A stretch of DNA of 24,480 nucleotides. It comes from Fragilaria radians. Taxonomy: Eukaryota; Bacillariophyta; Fragilariophyceae; Fragilariales; Fragilariaceae. Below, in pieces: positions 18,722 through 24,480 of this stretch. The stretch spans positions 5,253-29,732 of the forward strand of contig CAAAJI010000612.1 of assembly GCA_900642245.1 (NCBI GenBank), given 5' to 3'. The notes below the pieces were generated by a model. That model was given only the letters and a program-made list of their open reading frames with translations. It was not told the origin of the DNA and searched no databases. A program made the translations under genes and the position numbers. Within the stretch, counting starts at the first letter, position 1. Every line of letters begins with the position of its first letter.

Positions 18722-20014
18722 TCTTGTTTTGTTGGAAAATGTATACTGACGATCCTTGTCGATGATGATGTCGAAGTATATAAGTAAAAAGTTAATATTT
18801 TTGAAAAAATGAATGGTAGTCGAAGAATTCATTGGATTGCAAATGTTCATAACCTGATTACTGAAGCATGTATATTTACGACAGACTTTTCGAAGATGGA
18901 ATTTCGCCACTGTATACGTGCCTGACAAATGTGGGCCTGAAATAAACAATATTTGATACAGTTTTCACTCGTTAATGCATGACTCTTGATCCTGAATTAC
19001 TAATCTTATTAAAGTTTTGAGACAAGTATCTTTCCACTAGTACCTCACAACATTCAAGTTTCAAGCAGTACATTTCCTGGATTGATCCTTTGCTTACATC
19101 ACCTAGGTGGATCAAACTACAATTTACATGGAGTGGTTTTCATTTGGATCCTTACTTGAAATGGATTCAGCCAAAAAAGGGGGTATTCCCATTTCTCTCA
19201 TTGAGAAATATGCCCATGGAATTATTCATCTTTATTGTTACTTCATGAAGTGGTATTTCTGTCAACAAGCCCGGGGTAAACAAGAGTACATTGACAATGG
19301 TCAGAAAGATATATACTGAATTTCCATTTTCTTTCTCATGGCTGATGTTAGCTTTTTACTACAAATTGAGGAGGATGGAATACAAGATGGTTCGTTACGC
19401 TCCTCCAATTGGTGTTTATGGCATCATGAGTGAACTTCTAATGCTTATTATACTGCAATTTAATTTCTTTTTTGATTGAAAGTCTAATATGAAATTCTCT
19501 ATCTACTGTCCATTCTTGAAAGTCACTGTGCAGTTTCTTTGTGTTGTCATCAAAACAAGTTTGTTACTGCAACGCCACAGCACTTCTGCAATATCATGTG
19601 TTGCCAACGAGCAAAATGGTGAGGACCAAACATCATGTAAGACTTTTCCTGATAGGATCTTTTTTTACCAAGAGATTTATGTTCAACATCAATGCCTGTC
19701 CCAGTTTAATCATCCAGAACACTTAAAGCGGGCTTTTGAGGTATGATTCATCCAGCTAAACACCTCATTGTGGTCGTGAAATATAATCTTGAGAGTTAAG
19801 GTCCGATGCAATTTCTTTGTGAATAAAAGTGTTTTCTTAGCCTGAAATGCATCATTCAATATTTCTATTGAGCCATATCAAACCTTCGGTCTGTTTCTAA
19901 AGATTCGTATCAAGGTGGGTATATTTTTAAAGATGACATCTACGCTGTTATTTTTCCTTACAAGATTCAAGAAAAAGGTTAAGCAAAAATTATGTTTGAA
20001 CTGTGGGTCAAAAA
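18722..20014. other. Bystin upstream region and spacer to HSF copy D
   Basis: The first 200-300 bases are presumably the bystin promoter. 19107-19746 holds three overlapping plus-strand ORFs in different frames (19107-19319, 19291-19479, 19489-19746) that look like one decayed coding stretch with frameshifts. No domain was recognised with confidence; a transposase relic is possible. The remainder shows nothing. Confidence 0.4.
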
Positions 20015-20917
20015 TCACTGAATCAGTCTAAAAATTAGATCCGCATAATCTTCGTCACTCTCAACACATTTCACGATATCAGAATAGAGATCAAGTGGAA
20101 AATTTATGTGTTGCAGAAATGGCATCAATATTTGTGAATTCGATGCTACTGCATGTTCCATGCCATGCTCTCTTACGTTTACCTCCTCCAATGGCGGAAA
20201 ATCCATTCCCCCAAATTCAAGGTGCATCACAGGATCTCGATTGGTTTGAGAAGCTTGTATTGTTCGCATAAGAGCATTTGATTTTACGAAATCAACGTCT
20301 TCTATTTTCAAGCGGCTTTGAGGATCTTCCTTCATACCATGCGCCAGATTTCTCGGGTTCACAGTGACAGGAGGCATTGACTGAAAATTAGGTTCTGCAT
20401 CAGGGTTGCTCTTTGAACGGACACCATTTCCTTTTATCCTCATCCTCCCAATACGTTCAGCAAGAAAAATCTTCCCCCGCAGAAATAATTCATGATAGTA
20501 CCCTCCCTTATCAGGCCCTTTCGTTAACCGCTGGAAACCATAGAGATTAAGCTGGCGCTGGAACGAAGGAACCTTTGACTGCTTGAAGTAGAAAGGCATT
20601 ATAAATTCAGAAAACTCCGTTGGTTTGTGTATAACAAAGCATCGTCCGTGCGGTTGCCATGACATTATGTGACCATATCCATCCTTTTCTATTATTTCCA
20701 ACAGGGAATGCAGCTTAGTTGGAAATTGAGGCATGTGCCCACCACGCTTTCTAGGCAGTAATGGATTTTCTCCAACTTCACCGCTGTAGTCATGGTAATC
20801 ATGGCGAATGACACTCAAATCCCTAAAGTCTCCATCTGAGTCTTGGTAGTCTACGTGAGATGAATCCTGACGATGGGTCGAATTGTGAACAAAAGAACTA
20901 TCGCATGATATATTCAT
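20015..20917 (-). CDS. Heat shock factor-type transcription factor, copy D (diverged)
   Basis: 300 residues. YHDY (41-44) and RGG (58-60) precede the HSF domain at about 64-163, with SWQPHGRCF (86-94), SFQRQLNLYGFQRL (118-131), the GPDKGGYY wing and ELFLRG, then RIGRMRIKG. A conserved RSKSNPDAEPNFQSMPP follows. The tail keeps EFGG..FPPL (234-243) and a C-terminal VESDEDYADLIFRLIQ (285-300), related to the cassette HSFs. No leucine-type coiled coil is visible. The surrounding DNA has no similarity to the cassettes, so this is an older paralog. It is head to head with copy E, 1.7 kb apart. The first in-frame ATG (MNISCD) is taken as the start. Confidence 0.9.
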   Translation of the reverse strand: MNISCDSSFVHNSTHRQDSSHVDYQDSDGDFRDLSVIRHDYHDYSGEVGENPLLPRKRGGHMPQFPTKLHSLLEIIEKDGYGHIMSWQPHGRCFVIHKPTEFSEFIMPFYFKQSKVPSFQRQLNLYGFQRLTKGPDKGGYYHELFLRGKIFLAERIGRMRIKGNGVRSKSNPDAEPNFQSMPPVTVNPRNLAHGMKEDPQSRLKIEDVDFVKSNALMRTIQASQTNRDPVMHLEFGGMDFPPLEEVNVREHGMEHAVASNSQILMPFLQHINFPLDLYSDIVKCVESDEDYADLIFRLIQ

Positions 20918-20992
20918 TTTGAAGTTGCCCCTATTCCAAGCATGAATTTAGAAAAATTCAGACGAAATGAGGACCCAAATGTAAATAAGCTG

Positions 20993-20999
20993 CGGAGAA
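20993..20999. promoter_or_regulatory. CGGAGAA motif upstream of HSF copy D
   Basis: About 76 bp upstream of the ATG. On the gene's strand it reads TTCTCCG, the opposite orientation to copies A-C. Confidence 0.3.
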
Positions 21000-22583
21000 A
21001 AACATTCAAGAATAAGTGTTCGGAATGCAGTCTTACTCGGATAACATTTTCACCCTTCAAGAAAAATTACCTGGTACTAAAAATTAACATGGTTGGGACT
21101 TCTGGGTTCATCTATTTAGAAATTGATTTAAGAGATGAAAATTTAACAATGCCGGGATTGATAGAAAGCCTGAAATAGTGAGAATCAATTCTCCGTAACT
21201 AGCCGATGAAAGGACCGTTTTGAACTTGAACATCGAGTTGAGTAAATCTTGGATTTAACAAGCCCTCTTCCGGTCGTCTTTCTGTCATTCCAACGAAATT
21301 CATTTTACTGTGCTTTCTGTAAAGAGTGGAAAAACTTGACTTTGATGTGAGATTTTTTCAATCTGATACTATACGACACAATATTAGAGTTGTCTTTTTG
21401 CTTATTTATTGCTTATTTTACCGTTCTACCTTAAATACCAAACTTTCTTATCTTCCTTTCTGATCCTATTTTTTGCTGAAATTTTGTCGCCATTCCTCTA
21501 ATCATAGAGATCAGTCAATCTGCTTTTCCTAGCCGAGGCATGTATGCTTGAGTAAGAGACAATATGGAATGCTCTCATCCTCGACCTATCAGTAGGTTCC
21601 CACTTTATTCAAAGCCCGTAATTTGTTGCAAACATTTAAGATCAACACAGTGATAAACGAATAGTTTGTTTCAATTATTTGTTACGGTTTAAGTTATTTC
21701 CAGATGATATCTGCTCTCATTTTTTCGGAATAAATCTCTTATGATTTACACTTCATCTCTTGAAATCTGTCTGATAAATCTCGTCACGATACCAAATACT
21801 ACTTAGGCCACCTCCTATTCACATTTACAGCTTATAAAGCAGATGATTCGACCTGCATGGATTTTCTTGGGATAGATTATCTACTAGCTTTCAACAATTT
21901 GACACTTATTCTCTGCATGATAAAAATGTCATAACATGTGTACAAGTAAAGGCACAAGACTATTCCCTCTGATTAATACCTGATTTCTCTGAAACCTGTT
22001 TGAAAATAGATTGATTCTGAGAGTTTTTATAAAGGAGAAAAATCCTGGAAATATTGCAAGGTTAGTGTAGAAGAAGCATTTATTGTTTAAATTTATAGAG
22101 ATGATTTCCAGGCTCAACAAGAACTACATCCAAGAATAATACCAATAAATGGTCCGAGTACTTAAAGCGTATTATCATCTATCAATGACGTCTTGGAGCC
22201 CAAGTCTATGAAATCATCTAGTATGCATCATTCTGGTTATGGGCTTTTGAACATCAAGCCATCCAGAAAACAAACATGGATGTTGCGTATTTCGTTCATC
22301 TATTAAGTTTTTGAATTATCAAAGGAGTGGTATGTTGAATTTTTTTAAAAAGACTGTTGGCATGGATTTTTTTGGCAGTGGTTGATTCGAAATTCAACTT
22401 TCAAACTTTTCTGTGTCATTGATCGGAGTATTCTTGATGTCGGGAAAACTACCTTTTCCACAAGAGGACATCGAAAACAGAGTTTGCATTTTCCCTTGGA
22501 ATTCTTTCCTACTTCAAGTCAAATCCTTCTTTTGTAAGAAGTGATTTCCACCGAACTTCAAATTCTGCACTGAAGAATCGAGA

Positions 22584-22595
22584 TTCTCCGGAGAA
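22584..22595. promoter_or_regulatory. Perfect 12-bp palindrome upstream of HSF copy E
   Basis: TTCTCCGGAGAA is its own reverse complement and contains the shared heptamer in both orientations, 62-73 bp upstream of the ATG. GAA at 75, TTC at 84 and GAA at 93 (last two digits) alternate every 9 bp. This is related to, but not in register with, a canonical heat shock element. Confidence 0.4.
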
Positions 22596-22656
22596 CAACA
22601 CTTCCTATTCAAGGGACATAAATTTTATCAAACACTGACATTAAACATTCAAGACG

Positions 22657-23772
22657 ATGTGCATTTCTCGCAACTATGTTCCATCTGGACAAAGCTCATT
22701 GCCTTTTCTTACAAGCCAAACTGATGAGGATGAAGGCTCATCGCTTTATGATCGAGACTTAACCGTCTCGTCATGTCTACTGGACTTACATCTCCTGGCC
22801 GAGCATCAACGAAGCCGTTGCTTGCCCTTTGGTGCCCAGTCCGAAGATAATGTTCTACGCGATTCCATGAATAAAAAATACTTTAACCGAGTTCAGCATA
22901 ATTATCATGACTATGGTAATATGATCGACGACGGTTGCATCATCGAACCAGTCGTTAGAGGGGGAGTCGCATCTCCATTTCCAACTAAATTGCATGAAAT
23001 GTTGGATGATATTGAACGAGATGGCTATGGTCACGTAGTATCATGGCAGCCTCATGGTCGGTGCTTTATTGTACGTAAGCCGAAAGAGTTCGTCGAGCAT
23101 GTTATGCCTACCTATTTCAAGCAAAGTAAGTTGGCGTCATTTCAACGACAATTGAATCTGTACGGCTTCCAACGTTTGACCAGAAAGGGTCCTGATAAGG
23201 GAGCATATTATCATGAAAAATTTCTACGTGGTAAGGTCTTTCTGTCTCAACATATCCACCGCATTCGTGTCAAGGGTACCTGTGTTCGGGCTCGAAGCAA
23301 TCCTGATGACGAACCAGATTTTGAACAGATGCCACCCATTGTTGTAACAGACGGTGTTGCACAGACGAATCAAGAAAATGAATTATCGACATCCTGCCCA
23401 ACTCTTCCATTCACCACGGGAGGTATAACATGTGTATCACCATCCAGTTCGGAATGGTATGCTGAAGAAACAAATTCAATGGTTACAGAATCAGAGTACG
23501 GCAATTTTGAAGGGATGAAGTTTCATCTCTTAGATACGGATTGCATTAGTCAGTTACTGGATGAAAACCTGTACATGAATAAGACCATTACAGTCAATCA
23601 TCGCATGAACGTACCAATGGTAGAAGATTCTGACGATGACTTTGATGCCGAAAACATGGAATCGGTATTTCAGTTACTGAATATTCCCAAGGATATCTAC
23701 TTTGATATGCAAGGCGCAGGAATCGATGATGAAGAGAAATTTAGCAATCTCATGCAACGTATCCTTGAATGA
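22657..23772 (+). CDS. Heat shock factor-type transcription factor, copy E
   Basis: 371 residues, the longest of the five. HNYHDYG (81-87) and RGG (101-103) come before the HSF domain at about 107-207. The domain has SWQPHGRCF (129-137), SFQRQLNLYGFQRL (161-174), a wing longer by one residue (RKGPDKGAYYHEKFLRG) and a basic IHRIRVKG. RARSNPDDEPDFEQMPP follows as in the others. The tail is acidic and Ser/Thr-rich with a DSDDDFDAENME run (324-335). It ends in the family C-terminal motif IDDEEKFSNLMQRILE (356-371). No HR-A/B-like heptads are evident. Base composition is less AT-rich than in copies A-D. Start: first ATG after the palindrome-containing upstream region. Confidence 0.92.
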   Translation: MCISRNYVPSGQSSLPFLTSQTDEDEGSSLYDRDLTVSSCLLDLHLLAEHQRSRCLPFGAQSEDNVLRDSMNKKYFNRVQHNYHDYGNMIDDGCIIEPVVRGGVASPFPTKLHEMLDDIERDGYGHVVSWQPHGRCFIVRKPKEFVEHVMPTYFKQSKLASFQRQLNLYGFQRLTRKGPDKGAYYHEKFLRGKVFLSQHIHRIRVKGTCVRARSNPDDEPDFEQMPPIVVTDGVAQTNQENELSTSCPTLPFTTGGITCVSPSSSEWYAEETNSMVTESEYGNFEGMKFHLLDTDCISQLLDENLYMNKTITVNHRMNVPMVEDSDDDFDAENMESVFQLLNIPKDIYFDMQGAGIDDEEKFSNLMQRILE

Positions 23773-24480
23773 AAATTCCAACAAAAATAGTATAACATGG
23801 AAGGGAGGACTGACATGTGATACAATTGCACTGAAAAGCGACACGTATATTGCAAAACATTCATGACATTCATGGTGTCGTTAGCGTATTTATATCCTTA
23901 TTAATACTTGTTTAATTAGTAACCAATCTTTGCATTTTTAACAAACATAGCTGGGAGTCTTTAATGTCCATCATTCCGTAGCGTTTGCCCGCGCTCATTG
24001 TCACGGGTTGTCCAGATGTCTGTCATTCTATTTAGTTTACCGTAAGGAACAGTGTCATTCGTTTTTGTCGCTGCATATAACTCTACGTATTAATACATTA
24101 GTCTAAGAAACGATTTGTTGCATTTAGTCAACTTGTTGCTTTACATGTCAAAACAGCATAACTTATAATTAAGGTTTGACGTATTGATGACAATCTTTCC
24201 CTTCAAACCGATCGATTGTTCAAAATATTTGTAATCAACGTAAACAACCAAATTGTACAACAATTATACGTGGCAACGGAGACATTCGTAGTTCCTTTTG
24301 CTCTCGGATGGGGCAAATTACAACCACCAACAATCCTTGTATTCTTTTTGTAGAAATTCTTGTTGATTCTCACATTGTATCGTAGGAAATTTTTCTCAAA
24401 ATAAATAAAACAATTCTCCCATCTATGTAGCCGTAGCACCATTGAAAACGACGCAACTTTCATCTATCGTTTCCATTAAA
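23773..24480. other. Downstream of HSF copy E, no supported gene
   Basis: AT-rich. The minus-strand ORF at 24203-24463 starts with ATG but resembles nothing known and has no second copy to compare with. A gene could begin beyond the right edge. Confidence 0.4.

Larger units (their letters stand above)
20918..22656. other. Divergent intergenic region between HSF copies D and E
   Basis: It serves as upstream DNA for both HSF genes. TTCTCCG/CGGAGAA heptamers occur at 20993-20999 (76 bp upstream of D), 21189-21195 and 22584-22595 (upstream of E). The ATG-started ORF at 20942-21178 has no support from similarity. Nothing else recognised. Confidence 0.45.

Noticed and set aside
18722..18949. 76-codon upstream extension of bystin
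   Set aside because: Family proteins start at the MPK Met (18721), and the extension is hydrophobic, Asn/Ile-rich and unlike any bystin.
20942..21178. ATG-started ORF of 78 codons between the divergent HSFs
   Set aside because: No recognisable domain, no second copy, and it sits in the promoter space of HSF copy D.
22560..22600. Canonical heat shock element upstream of HSF copy E
   Set aside because: GAA and TTC alternate every 9 bp here, not in 5-bp register, so it does not meet the canonical definition; only the palindrome and heptamer are reported.

Overview
The window looks like nuclear DNA of a diatom. It is AT-rich, with long gene-poor intergenic stretches and intronless-looking genes. 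Five heat-shock-factor (HSF) type genes sit within 24 kb, and expansion of this family is a known hallmark of diatom genomes. The left edge carries the end of a Ty1/copia retrotransposon, a class that is abundant in diatoms. No prokaryotic features, CRISPR arrays, rRNAs or recognisable tRNAs were seen. Species assignment is not possible by eye.

Layout. Positions 1-515 hold the 3' end of a copia element: the RNase H end of Pol, a polypurine tract, and what looks like a complete 3' LTR (277-515). The LTR contains a perfect multi-pentamer heat shock element upstream of a TATA-like box. The element ends exactly where homology to a glycine-cleavage-H-like gene begins, so it appears to have inserted into that gene. 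Next come three tandem, partly degraded copies of one cassette: A (516-4509), B (6360-12112) and C (12133-about 17195). A complete cassette reads: GcvH-like gene (+), HSF gene (-, convergent with it), small unknown gene of about 98 codons (+, divergent from the HSF). Cassette A has lost the small gene and the 5' part of its GcvH-like gene. B has a truncated GcvH-like gene. C has all three genes. A 20-N assembly gap lies between B and C.

The right part holds single-copy-looking genes. A bystin/Enp1 gene (-, 17213-18721) is convergent with the last small gene. Two more diverged HSF genes are arranged head to head (20015-20917 on - and 22657-23772 on +).

How the genes may work together. All five HSFs share a DNA-binding domain, a YHDY/RGG stretch before it and a C-terminal acidic motif, and none shows an obvious trimerisation coiled coil. 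All five also have a TTCTCCG/CGGAGAA heptamer 60-170 bp upstream of the chosen ATG. The GcvH-like protein keeps the fold signatures of the H protein, but the lipoyl-lysine loop contains no lysine and carries an insertion of about 18 residues, so it should not work as a lipoyl carrier. Its repeated linkage to HSF genes is the least expected feature of the window. Functional coupling is inference; physical co-duplication is what the sequence shows.
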